Positions 1 to 12,321 of a stretch of 64,000 nucleotides of DNA are shown here, piece after piece (the first letter of the stretch is position 1; each line of letters begins with the position of its first letter). The notes under the pieces are model-generated. The model had not been told where the DNA came from and ran no database searches. It was given only the letters and a program-made list of their open reading frames with translations. The stretch is taken from the NCBI GenBank assembly GCA_010356995.1, contig ML996703.1:310001-374000 (forward strand), given 5' to 3'. The position numbers were made by a program, and so were the translations under genes. Origin of the DNA: Trichodelitschia bisporula (Eukaryota; Ascomycota; Dothideomycetes; Phaeotrichales; Phaeotrichaceae).

Positions 1-1474
1 CACAGCAATGGCCCGACGGAGATTCTCAGGGACCAGCGTCCAAGTGTTCGTTTGAGGTGTTTGGAAGAGCTCATTGATGCATCAGAAAGCAATTTCTGAC
101 TCGCAGTCGGAAGCTGGAGATCCAGTCAAAGATGTGCACACCCACGTGGGTCATGAAGTGACTTTTATAAAATCCTAGTCTGCTCTTTAGCGGGAGACGG
201 CGGGCCGGTACGCCCTAAGGAAGGTGAGATGTGCCTCCTGGCGGAACATCAGGCACGAAGAAACAGGGGAAAACAAGAGGGTTGTTTTGATGCTGCGCTT
301 ATGCGCCATGCAATAGGCTATGTTCTAGGAATGAGGCTGCGAAAACAGCGAAACAGAGCGAGGATGTTTCTGATGGGCTGGTGCAGAAATGGTGACGAGT
401 TCGGAGGTCAGAAAACGCCAGGAAAAGGCAAAAATGACATGCATTCTTGTGATCTGACTTCTTACAGGCTCATCTCGCGACTCAGGTCATCATCCACCAG
501 CTGACTGATGATGGCTATTACTAGTGCCAGAGATAGGAAGACCATATCCTACCGAAAGCTATCATCGTGAATGCTGGGTTGCTGAGGGAAGCTTAGGATA
601 GCAAAGTACAAAAGACCGGCTGAAAATGCCATGCGGTTCCGGTCCGGGGCAAGATACGTATTCTAGACGTTGTGGACGCGCGGAGAGAGACGCATGAGAG
701 ACGTGCATGTCTGCAGTCTCCTCCGATTGACCACAGCCCACTGGCGCCAAGTTGTGATGTCCTAGCGAAGTTGAGCGCCCCAGCGGTTCTCCGGAGCGCC
801 TCATAGCTGCAAGTCGCCGCCTTCCCGACTCCGCTTGCAAGCCTTCAACCCCCCCAACCCCCCCCCCAGTCTTCCAAGTCACTCCTCCTCCACCATCCAC
901 ACAACTCCACTACCTCCCCCACCATTCCCGCACCCGCATTCCCTACTACTCTTCACATCACCCCTCCCTCTTGCATCTGCATTTCACGAAGCGCAAACGC
1001 ACCATTCTCCGACATGCCCAATTGGTGAACGTGCCAGCGAACCCCCCGGCCCCATCAGGTTTTGTTGTCACAAGGGCTCGCCCAGCGCACTGCCGGCCCC
1101 CTTGTGCAGCGTCCATCCTTGCCTGCCGGCCTGGTTCGTCCTACCGACCGCAGCATCCCGAGCCCTTCAAAGTGACCTGCGGGTCCTGATTTCAAGCTGG
1201 CCGAGTGAGTAGCATCGTCATCACATCCCCTCTTACTTTGTGCACCAAAAATCCGCTCTTCGTTGCGAGCGCGTCGCGAACTGTCGCGCTGATGGTGTCC
1301 AGCTTCTTCCTGTGGGGCCACACCAGTGGCCTCGCCGCCCGCCTCTCACAACATTCCTCGCCGAAACGTTCCATATCGGCAACAACTGCGTCGCCGGGAC
1401 CGCCGACGCCCTTATCGCCGCCTGAGACAACTCGAACTCTCGCACACTCTTCATCAACACCCGCACTTGCCGCC
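1..1474. other. Upstream region of SEC2, no gene seen
   Basis: No convincing coding stretch on either strand. From about 840 to 1000 it is a C-rich, CT-rich leader typical of fungal promoters. A consensus 5' splice site, GTGAGT, lies at 1205, upstream of the SEC2 start, so the leader may hold a 5'UTR intron. I cannot place its acceptor. Confidence 0.5.
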
Positions 1475-3418
1475 ATGGCAGCGGCTGTCGCTCCCGCGCC
1501 TGCTATACCGTCGCGGCTATTTCCCGCAGACTCTGAAGCGATGAACACTATACGAGATCCCCGAACTCCGAGTCCGTCGTCCTCGCTCTCGCGTTCAGAC
1601 TCGACTGCATCAGCCCCGCACCCCGACCTCAGCAGCGAGGTTGCAACCCTGAGCTCCAAGCTCGTCAACGCCATCAACCACCAGACAAACCTCGATGATG
1701 CTCTACAGGGCGCGCGCCACGACCTCGAGATGGCACGGCGGAGGATGGACAAACTGGAGGCGGCGGTCAAGCAGCACGAACAACTCGTGAGCAGCGGTTC
1801 TCTGCTCCGCAAGGAGGACATTGAGGCACGCGAGGCCCGGATGGTGGCCGAGCTTGAGGAGGAGCGCAAGCTGCGGGCCAAGGCGGAGGCTGAAAAGAAG
1901 AAAATGGAGCAAGAGCTGGGAGATCTCACAACTGCGCTGTTCGAGGAGGCTAACACCATGGTGGTCACGGCACGTATGAAGGCCGAAGCCTTGGAGAAGC
2001 GCAACGAGCAACTTAAACTACAGATTGGCGATACGGAAGTGCTCCTCCGCTCTCAGCAGGACCAGCTGCACGACCTCAAAGTGGTGGTGGAAAGGATGAG
2101 CTCCGAGTACGACGAGAATGAGAGCACAGCCCAAATCTCCACAGCCCCTTCCACACCTGGCATACTGCCTCACGACAACCTGGTCAAGGCTTTTGAGGCG
2201 AGCAATGCCACGCCGTTGACTCCGATTGGCACGGAGGACGTGCAGCCAGATCAGCCTCTCCGCTTCCCGCACCTCCTACAACCAGTACTGCGCACGGACC
2301 TGACGGCGTTCAACGAGTTCAGGGCAATAGCCAAATCGATTCCTAAAGTTGGAGCCAGTCAGCCCCCCAGTCGCGTCACGAGTGGCAGCTTTGGGAGCCT
2401 CAACGTCATGGGCCTGGGGGCGGGACTTAATTTACACAAAACTTCCGCCTCCACGCCAGCCACACCGACCCATGCATCCTTCTCCTTCCCGCCGCGTGAG
2501 GTCACGCCGTCAATGCCGCTCAAGGACACGCCCGTGTACAAACGTGCGCTGGCTGAGGACATTGAGCCGACTCTGCGGCTCGACATGGCGCCAGGTCTTT
2601 CATGGCTTCAGCGTAGATCCGTCGTGCAGAGCATCAGCAGTGGCACGCTCTGCGTTGAGCCCCTCCCGGCGAGTAGCGTACCCTCTGGCGCTGCCACCAA
2701 GGCTCCGCCTTGCGCTCTCTGTGGCGAATCCCGCACCGAAGCCAAGTACGAGCGACGTCATCGCCTCCGCACGTCTGAAGAGAAGGAGGGTACTCAGCAA
2801 TCAAACACTAGCAGCAGGGACGCGGCCAAGTTTGCCTTGTGCGAGCACTGCGTTGCAGGCCTCAGGGCTGCATGCGACTATGTCGGCTTTCTGCGCATGG
2901 TGCGCGACGGGCTGTGGCGTGTTGAGAGCGATGAGGATGTGCGTGCTGCTTGGGAAGAGAGCGTGCGCCTCCGGGAGCGCATGTTCTGGATCCGCGTCGG
3001 CGGCGGTGTTGTGCCGACTACCGCCGCACGGGCCGAAGTTCGCTCCGACGAGGGAATCGAGGGGCGGATCAGCCAAGAGAAGTCGCTCGGGTCACCGGTC
3101 AAAAAGAGGGTCTCAATCTCGAATACGGTTGAGACCCTGATGTCTAAGCCGCATCCGCCTACCAACGTGCAGGCGGAGATAAAGGAGACTGGAAAGGTGG
3201 AGAATGCAGATGAAGATTCGGTGCGGAACTCGGTCGCATCGAGCGCTGGAGATACCGTAGTCGGAGCACAGGCTGCAGCTCTCACGACAGGGCTCGAGCC
3301 TGCGGCTCTTACTGAGGCTGTGGCCACACACGACGCAGCGACTACTCCTGCACCTCTCCCTGAGGCTTACGCCAGGGCCAACCGGCCAGGTCTTTCGATT
3401 CCGGGTGCTTTCGAGTGA
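1475..3418 (+). CDS. SEC2: Sec2/Rabin8-type Rab guanine nucleotide exchange factor
   Basis: 647 residues, one exon. Established role of the family: Sec2 activates the exocytic Rab Sec4 on secretory vesicles and recruits the exocyst. Residues about 45-210 are a long charged coiled coil containing the Sec2 GEF signature, LTTALFEEANTMV, followed by an R/K-rich heptad stretch. Between about 360 and 480 is the second block shared with Rabin8/GRAB. It begins with a CALCGES motif, continues with FALCEHC, and ends in a helix of the form FLRMVRDGLW...LRERMFWIR. The start at 1475 has a perfect Kozak context (GCCGCCATGG). The frame stays open upstream to 1205, but that stretch begins with GTG at a likely splice donor, and an in-frame ATG at 1292 is a weaker alternative. 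The C-terminal 120 residues are low complexity. Confidence 0.8.
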   Translation: MAAAVAPAPAIPSRLFPADSEAMNTIRDPRTPSPSSSLSRSDSTASAPHPDLSSEVATLSSKLVNAINHQTNLDDALQGARHDLEMARRRMDKLEAAVKQHEQLVSSGSLLRKEDIEAREARMVAELEEERKLRAKAEAEKKKMEQELGDLTTALFEEANTMVVTARMKAEALEKRNEQLKLQIGDTEVLLRSQQDQLHDLKVVVERMSSEYDENESTAQISTAPSTPGILPHDNLVKAFEASNATPLTPIGTEDVQPDQPLRFPHLLQPVLRTDLTAFNEFRAIAKSIPKVGASQPPSRVTSGSFGSLNVMGLGAGLNLHKTSASTPATPTHASFSFPPREVTPSMPLKDTPVYKRALAEDIEPTLRLDMAPGLSWLQRRSVVQSISSGTLCVEPLPASSVPSGAATKAPPCALCGESRTEAKYERRHRLRTSEEKEGTQQSNTSSRDAAKFALCEHCVAGLRAACDYVGFLRMVRDGLWRVESDEDVRAAWEESVRLRERMFWIRVGGGVVPTTAARAEVRSDEGIEGRISQEKSLGSPVKKRVSISNTVETLMSKPHPPTNVQAEIKETGKVENADEDSVRNSVASSAGDTVVGAQAAALTTGLEPAALTEAVATHDAATTPAPLPEAYARANRPGLSIPGAFE

Positions 3419-5246
3419 GTGAGGAGAGAGACGATATAATTTCGTATCTTGCCTTAGGCGTTTTGGGTTCGAAACACAGCATATTACTACATTCGCCTCT
3501 GTCGAACAGGCAAAAGCAGCATTATCAGTTATTTGGGAACCGCCCGTCTTGGTTAGGGTGCTTCTTGGGTTGGGCATTTGTGTCGGCGTGCTTTGAGTTT
3601 ACTGATACGGGAGTAGGGCGTTCACATCTTCCAAGGGCAAGGTGACCCGCGACTGCGCAGTCATGTAAAAAGAACGGCTGGAAGTCGATGGCTTGTGACA
3701 GCGTTAATTGTCCGCCCTCGTTTGCTTTGACGGTTGGTCTGCATATATTAGAGGGATTGGGCGTGGGTTGGTGTTTGTACGAATAGAGAGTGGTAATGTT
3801 TGAGTACGATAATTGATATAAGTAAGGAGCGCTGAGCTTGCTTCAACCGATCAATCGACGATGAAGTTTAAGAATGGAGTATGAGAGTCTGCGAATGTCA
3901 ATAAGTGAGCAAGGCAAGCAAGGCCATTGGCTGGCGTAACGGACAAGCTCGCCCCGCCCAGCGCCCTAACTGAGGACGGTTTAAATCGCCAAGTGATCGT
4001 GGGGTGCTGCCCCGCCGGGTCACGGACCACATCCTTCACCTTCCACTACGTCCCTAACCCTCATTATCGTACCCGCAAGACAACGAGGTCATACGACGAA
4101 GGGTCCTACGGTATCGTAGACCAGGAGCACACCCCTCCCTCGTCCCCGCGTTTCCCCGCAACGCGACCGAAACGGAGCAGCCGCATCTCGAGACAGCGAA
4201 CCTTGCTGCGACGGAACAAGCCATCCATCGACGAGTCGACAGGAGCCGTTCGAGCCGTCTACAGATGCCGTCGCGCGCGCCTCAAGCCCGCCCTCTTCCG
4301 CTACCGGCTCGCGGCCGCGATATCGCTGGTGGGATGTGCGGGATTTTGACAGTGCCTTCCTCACTGGCGATTGGGGTGTGTACGAGACGGAGACGCCGAC
4401 GGCTCGCCGACGGCTCGCTCACAACGCTCGGCGACGGATATGGCTTCTGGAAGACATACGCACGCTGCGCTCCGCTCCTTCGCCCTGTGGAGACGTGAGA
4501 GTCGCGAGTGGCAAGAGATAGAGCGCTGCGGGACGGCTGGGCGGCTTTTTGTCCGCGGTGGAAGCCGATTTCCAACCCTGGTCACGTGAAATGGCGGCAT
4601 CGAGCAAGCGGCAAAAAAAGGAACATGACGTGCTCACGCTTGGACCTTTTGTTCTGGGGATAGTGACGAAACGGGATGTTGTCAGCCTCAGGAACCCGGT
4701 GAATTTTTGTCGTCAATCGCTCGAGTGCAAGGGGTGGGGCCGGACTGAATAATGGTGACGGCGTACACTTGGTGGAGAAGTCCAAAGCTACCAAAGGATC
4801 GGGAAGTCGTCTTTTCTATCCCTTCAGCTGTGATGCTCTATTTCCTTCACTGATGCCCATTTGTCAGTCTTCCATAGTCTTGGCGGCTTCTCAGCCTGCT
4901 GTTGCGCTTGCCATTCCTCAGCTCACCCTGTCTGAGCCATGGGCATGACGCTAAGGATTGCGTGCTCGACAAAACCCGATGGGTATTTTGCCAGCACCGG
5001 GGCTGGCCCGGAGACATCCTCCCTTACGGATATATGCTCACTTTCTCTGCTCTTATTTCGCGGTCACTCTCCCGCACAGAAATCTCTTCTACTCGCGTGG
5101 CGTCGTAACACAAACCTTCTTCCTCAAGCCATCGCTGCAAACTACTGCTTCTTCGGGAAACCGTTACGCCTTAGATACCGGTTCTGATTGTGTACACTTG
5201 ACCCCTCCCACCACCCCTTCAACCATCCCGCAGATACCTTTCAACC
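3419..5246. other. SEC2-MET16 intergenic region
   Basis: 1.8 kb with no credible gene. A 140-codon open frame at 3927-4349 has no protein-like composition. The region contains the MET16 promoter, including an E-box and a near-match to the CYS3 site listed separately. The last 200 bp before MET16 are pyrimidine-rich, as in a fungal 5' leader. Confidence 0.5.
4581..4600 (+). promoter_or_regulatory. Possible sulfur-control sites: TCACGTG and near-CYS3 palindrome
   Basis: TCACGTG lies at 4582-4588. It is the core bound by Cbf1-Met4 at yeast MET promoters. Two bases later, ATGGCGGCAT (4591-4600) matches the Neurospora CYS3 consensus ATGRYRYCAT at 9 of 10 positions. The pair sits about 650 bp upstream of the PAPS reductase start, which is far unless there is a long leader. 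This is inference from motif and context only. Confidence 0.3.
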
Positions 5247-6205
5247 ATGGTGTCGCCGATTGATATCACGCCTCCTGCGACATCGCACGGCGACTCGGAC
5301 TCAACCTGCGAATCAGGCTATGCCAGCGCTACGTCTGATAATGGCGGCTTTGCGGAGATTTACTTCACCCGGCCCCACCTGAAGTACTTGAACAAGCAGC
5401 TGAGCCAGCTTGAGCCGCAGGGTATGTGCAAGCCTCTCATAATAGACCGGCAACTAACGTCATAGATATTCTGAAATGGTGCTTGATCTCTCTGCCGGGG
5501 CTGTTCCAAACCACGGCATTTGGTCTCACGGGGCTGGTTACCATCGACATGCTCTCCAAGATTGCCATTGACAACAAGTCACTGCCGCCACTCATCTTCC
5601 TCGACACACTTCACCACTTCCCGGAGACGCTGGCTTTGGTCGATCGTGTCACCGCCAAGTACCCGCAGCCTCTGCACGTGTACAAGCCGGCAGGCTGCGA
5701 GACGGCCGCGGACTTCACCGCCCAACATGGCGAGCGGTTCTGGGACGTCGACGATGAGCGCTACGACTGGGTGGCCAAGGTCGAGCCAGCGGAGCGCGCA
5801 TACGCAGAGCTGGGCGTTAAGGCCGTTCTGACGGGACGGCGTAGATCGCAGGGCGGCAAGCGCGGCGATCTGGACGTGCTCGAGATCACGGAAGCCGGGC
5901 TCATTAAAGTCAACCCGCTGGCAAACTGGACGTTTGCGCAGGTGCAGGCGTACGTGCGCGAGCACGACGTGCCGTACAACGAGCTCCTGGACCGCGGGTA
6001 CAAGAGCATTGGCGACTGGCACAGCACGCAGCCGATTCGCGAGGGCGAGGACGAGCGCGCGGGCCGGTGGCGCGGGAAGGATAAGACCGAGTGTGGTATT
6101 CACAATAAGAGGAGCCGCTATGCGCAATTTCTCATGGAGCAGGAGCGGCTGCGGGAACGGGAGGAGCTGCAGGGACGAGGGGAGCGGGTGGAGGTTAAGG
6201 CGTAG
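5247..6205 (+). CDS. MET16: Phosphoadenylyl-sulfate (PAPS) reductase
   Basis: 304 residues. Exons 5247-5421 and 5466-6205, with a 44-bp intron starting GTATGT; the phase joins correctly (GAT codon across the junction). It reduces PAPS to sulfite with thioredoxin, the third step of assimilatory sulfate reduction in the cytosol. The family signature LPGLFQTTAFGLTGLVTIDM follows the intron. The PAPS-binding region RRSQGG...GDLDVLE lies near residue 190, and the catalytic cysteine motif ECGIH lies near residue 272. Length matches other fungal Met16 proteins. The ATG context is ACCATGG. It is 1.4 kb upstream of, and on the same strand as, the ATP sulfurylase gene, which acts two steps earlier in the pathway. 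Confidence 0.95.
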
Positions 6206-7623
6206 GTGCAGCCTCGCAAGGCTGTTGCTAGTTATGGTGGATTTTGTGCTGCGCTTGGGCGTTTATGCGGCATCATGGCGCTGGGAGTTGGCTTGCGGGG
6301 GAAGGTGCTTCATGGGCTCGGCGTGGGTGGACTTTTGATCCTAAGTGTTTATATTCAGCATCGTGGGTGGCGATTATCAGGCATCTGGTAACGGATATTA
6401 TATCTAGAAGGTCCACGAACGGCTAGATTTTGAATCTAAAAAGCTTCATAGCTTAAGAGCAAGCGAGATGGTAGCACGTAAGGCGTGGGGAAAGCATGTG
6501 ATGTGCTACCACGATGTATCGTGGACTATTCCGCATTTTGAATAGACGACAAATGGCCCCGTAATCGCAATCGCGTGCTCCAGCTCGTGACCGGATGAGA
6601 GGCCAGTTTGGGAGGGTCAGAGCTCGTGATGCTTGTTCTCAATACTCGAAATGCTCTTAGGAGCCGGGGCTACGCAAAGACTTGACCTTCCAAAACTCGC
6701 AAGGTACAAGGAACCAACTTCGCGGCCAAGCGGAAAATGGCCTTGTGGCCGCGATCACGCAATTGCACTCCCCCGGCTGTGGTTTGGTAGTGTTCCGCAG
6801 ATGGCCGTGGGGAATACGCCATCGGGAAGCCGGTTGGAGCAGAATCTTACTTCTTGTCATTTTTGCCATTTTGCTGAGCTTTGGGTGATGCGCGGCGAAG
6901 CTCGGCGGGCTCTGCCGCCGTCCATGGGACGTTGCGGGTGGCTACTGTGGAAGGCGTGGTTCGCGTATGCGGATATGGTAGTCTACGGAGTTGCTGTCCT
7001 GTACCGGAGGTGGAAAGGTTTAACGGCGGTGGTTGAAGCTTTCTCGAGTAGTACATGTACCGCTGGACAGCCAACCCTCGACGTGAGATCTTTGCCGATT
7101 ACTTTTCTATCGCCGCGTGCCACCCGTCTTGTGTTGCTGATCTCCAAGATCGAAGCTACTGTAAGCACCACCTTATTCGTCCTGTGCCTTGCTTAAGAAT
7201 TCTTCTACTCCCATTCCCCCATCCCATCTACCCGCTTACTCTTTTACTCTCCGTTTCGTCCCCGCCGCTATTCCGCTTATCTCCCGCTCGTGCGCATCCA
7301 CTTCTTCCCCTTCTAGCTTCGAAATTTGCAGCATTGCGGGGCCGGGAATGGCGTCATAGCTGCGGGCTCACGGTTACTAGCCACGACGAGAGAAGATCTC
7401 TAGAAGCTAGAGCTAGAAACGCGAGTGGCAATTTGACGAGTCCCCGACGACCGTTGCCCCCCCTCCCCGAAAGTCTTTCAACGCACCACCGGCTGCAAGA
7501 GGTCTTGTTTATAATCCGAGCCGAAGAAAGTCGTCCCGCGTACCTTCTGTCCCCACGCTCCCGTCCCATCCTCATCACCCTTCACCAAAACCCTACACAA
7601 ACTCCACATCCACACTCCTCACA
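6206..7623. other. MET16-MET3 intergenic region
   Basis: 1.4 kb. Open frames at 6633-7196 and 7055-7711 have no recognisable protein pattern and overlap the pyrimidine-rich leader of MET3, so I reject them. It holds a perfect CYS3-type palindrome (separate entry). Confidence 0.5.
7348..7357 (+). promoter_or_regulatory. CYS3/MetR-type bZIP site (ATGGCGTCAT)
   Basis: ATGGCGTCAT matches the Neurospora CYS3 consensus ATGRYRYCAT at all ten positions and lies 266 bp upstream of the ATP sulfurylase start, a usual promoter distance. The consensus would occur about once per 64 kb by chance, so its position rather than its mere presence is the argument. Binding is not shown by the sequence. Confidence 0.5.
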
Positions 7624-9777
<2,154 letters not shown>

Positions 9778-10017
9778 TGGGTAGGGGATGGGGTTGAGGC
9801 GGAGCGTTTAGACGAATGATGGAATGAAGAGCTGAGGCATGTCGGGTTGCTTGTTGCATGCTGTGGAGTTGAATATCTTTGAGGCCGAACGTGGCAGTTG
9901 ATATCAAACGCATTCGAAATCCGCCCAGCACTCTCCAACCAAAGTAACAAGACACCCTTCCTCCGCCTTCGAACCTTCCAGTCGCTAGTCATCGCCCCGA
10001 TCCACAAAAGAAAATAG

Positions 10018-10290
10018 AGTCTTCTGCTCGCTCAAGCCTCACCGTTCAGAAACCTGTCCACGGAGACAACAAAACAACACCACCTCCTTCACTACAGCGA
10101 AAATATCCAAGGCTTTGTACTGCGTCGTTTGGGAGTACGGGGTCTGGTAGGGAAAACCGCAGCAGATCCCATACTCCCAAGCGGCACTGAGCCTGATATT
10201 ATTGCCGTAGTGAAGGAGGTGGTGTTTGTTGCGTCGTCTCCTATTGGGAGGTCCTGGACATTGATGCGTTGAGCGGACAGAAGAGTTCCT
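10018..10290. repeat. Long imperfect foldback 1
   Basis: The segment from about 10018 pairs with itself to about 10290. Arms are about 135 nt with a very small centre near 10152. The best block is CACCACCTCCTTCACTAC at 10079-10096, repeated exactly in inverted orientation at 10208-10225. The inner block TTGGGAGTACGGGGTCTG pairs with CAGATCCCATACTCCCAA. Outer parts are more diverged. I estimate about 70-75 percent arm identity by eye. No open frame or transposase is present. Confidence 0.75.
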
Positions 10291-10430
10291 ATAATTGAGA
10301 ACTATCGGTGGGGACAAAGTGGACGTGATCTTCCTCTCCTAAACTCTGATGTTGTGTCGAACTCTGCGTCGCTCGCAGACAGTTTGCTGGTAGATAGGGT
10401 CGTGTTGGTGATGTCTATCGAAGCGCGTCC

Positions 10431-10576
10431 GGATGAGCGCGCCGGTGATCGCTACAAAACATTCGACCTGCCACCGCCACTCAAGAGGGACGACATCGCC
10501 CAGAAGGGACGACGGCACCCTTCCAGAGTACGGCGCCAGATCGAATGTTCCGCAGCCGTCACCGACGCGCCCATCC
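10431..10576. repeat. Imperfect foldback 2
   Basis: The left arm from 10431 (GGATGAGCGCGCCGGTGATC) pairs with the right arm ending at 10576 (GTCACCGACGCGCCCATCC). Arms are about 67 nt with the centre near 10503, and many mismatches are transitions. Because of the symmetry both strands read similar peptides across it. It is unlike foldback 1 in sequence and lies 140 bp downstream of it. Weaker pairing may reach 10412-10595. Confidence 0.65.
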
Positions 10577-10719
10577 ATTGTCCGCCAACGAAGATGCGCT
10601 GAGTTGATTATTTCGATGGAAGTGTGTTAAGCTGTTGAGCTGTGGCCCATGCACCGCCTTTTCCCCGCCTCGGGCTTGGCACCCTTGCTTGCGCGGCGCC
10701 ACCATCGGCCCGCCAAAAA

Positions 10720-10728
10720 GTATATATC
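10720..10728 (+). promoter_or_regulatory. TATA-like element before MIX17
   Basis: GTATATATC about 125 bp upstream of the MIX17 start, the only TATA-like run in this otherwise GC-rich promoter. Confidence 0.4.
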
Positions 10729-10852
10729 CGGCGAACGCAACCTCACCTCGCCTCCACGTCGCCTCCCCTCCACCAACCCCCCAACCTACAATCGCTCTCC
10801 CACAACCTCACCACTCACCCACCAAAAACCCACCCTCCTCAAAAACATCACA

Positions 10853-11437
10853 ATGCCTCGCCAATCCCGCGGTCCCTCCCGCCCGGCCGCGCGCCCCGTT
10901 CCTCCCCCCCAGCGCCCCGCCGCACAGCAAACCCGCCCCGCGAGCACGAGCGCCGCACCCCCTGCGACGGCCGCGCCGACGAGCGTTGCGCAGCCGCAGC
11001 AGGCGAGCTCTGGTGGATCGGGGTTGTTTGGGCAGATGGCGAGCACGGCGGCGTAAGTAGCCTCGCGCCTGCAGTGGCGGAAAAACAAACGCGATGAGAA
11101 ATGTATGCTGACGAACGCAGTGGTGTCGCCGTAGGCTCCGCCGTCGGCCACGCAGTCGGCGGCTGGTTCGGTGGCTCCTCCGCGGCGCCGGCGGAGGCGA
11201 GCTCCACTGCGGCCCAGTCGACGGGTGACTCGTACCTGACGCAGAGCCAGTCCGGGCCGAAGGTGTGTGAGGGGGAGATTAGCAAGTTTAAGACGTGTAT
11301 GGATCAGAATGAGGTATGTCGCGTGTTGATATTGGAGGGTGAGGGGTAAAGGCTAATGGGCACAGGGCTCGCTTACGATTTGCGGGTGGTATCTTGATCA
11401 GCTTAAGAGCTGCCAGCAGATGGCGTCGCAGTACTAG
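10853..11437 (+). CDS. MIX17: CHCHD2/Mix17-like twin CX9C mitochondrial protein
   Basis: 154 residues. Exons 10853-11052, 11121-11313 and 11366-11437. The N-terminal third is rich in R, P, A and S, as in a mitochondrial targeting region. A Gly/Ala-rich hydrophobic segment, GVAVGSAVGHAVGGW, near residues 68-82 follows. The C-terminal CHCH domain has both CX9C motifs (CEGEISKFKTC and CGWYLDQLKSC), which form disulfides through the Mia40 relay in the intermembrane space. The family (CHCHD2/CHCHD10, yeast Mix17) supports respiratory-chain and cristae function. The domain order and the short hydrophobic stretch fit well; the exact paralog name is an inference. Confidence 0.85.
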
Positions 11438-12321
11438 GCGCGCGTGTCTGGTTGGTGGTTGAGGGTTAGGGTAGCGGGCATGGATGGAGTTCGGATGTAC
11501 GATTGTACATAGTCTGATGCTCAGCGCGCGGCTTGGTGGTCTTGTGGCTGCTGGGCTGGGCGTGCGAGCGGATGCAATGGGATCGCCACTTTGCCTATGA
11601 TGCCTATGATATGGGTTGTGTCACGGGTCTGGTCAGGTCCTTCCCAGACTGGGGGAGGAGCTCCTGCCAGACACTGGGGAGGATGGGGACTGAGGTCTTT
11701 TTCCTCTCACCCTCTTCTCCGCTCCCTCGACTTCTCCTCTCCCTCAACTTCTCAATTATAAGCTTCGATCGTCCTCGTCGTTCGGGTTCGTGACATTTTG
11801 GTGCCTGTGGTACGGTTGCTGCTGGCTTTCAGGTACCCAGCCTTCCTCCTGCGTATGGAAGGGCCGATTGTGACAGCAACACTGGAACCGGCGAACTTCA
11901 GCCCATACCGCCACATACGAGCTGGACATATTATCTGTGGAATTGGGTTCGACTGCCCTGGCTGTACTACCACGCCCTACAGATGTACTCGAATAACGAG
12001 CTCCCGCCAAACCCGGTCAAGATCGACAGTACTTCACCTTAAGCCAAGGTTGCGGGCGGTATCGACATCATCTAATCCCTGCTAAGTAGCAGCCTATTTT
12101 CCGACATAAAAGAAGAGTTCCTCTGAGATGGCGGCAACTTCATCCCAACATTGAAAGCAGTTGAGTTTTGCATCGGTCCAGCGCTGCAAGATGGCCACCA
12201 TCACGAACATCAATTCAGTCCCAAACTACAATTACTATCTACAACGCCCTCCACATCACCAAGGTATCACCAAGGTATCAACTTCTCCACCCTTCCACCC
12301 CCAGCTCGAAGACATAACCCC
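11438..12321. other. MIX17-OPT convergent intergenic region
   Basis: 0.9 kb between two converging genes. No coding stretch, RNA gene or repeat seen. Confidence 0.5.

Larger units (their letters stand above)
9778..10852. other. MET3-MIX17 intergenic region with two foldbacks
   Basis: 1.1 kb without a gene. Most of it is made of two long imperfect inverted repeats (separate entries), followed by a TATA-containing, C-rich promoter for the CHCHD2-like gene. Confidence 0.6.

Noticed and set aside
2349-3140. 263-codon open frame on the + strand
   Set aside because: It is a shadow of the SEC2 frame with Arg/Ser-rich, non-protein composition.
3927-4349. 140-codon open frame before MET16
   Set aside because: Random-looking Arg/Pro/Ser composition in a promoter region; no homology recognised.
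10018-10576. RIP-mutated duplication as the explanation of the foldbacks
   Set aside because: Arm differences include many transversions and indels, and the arms are too short for RIP.
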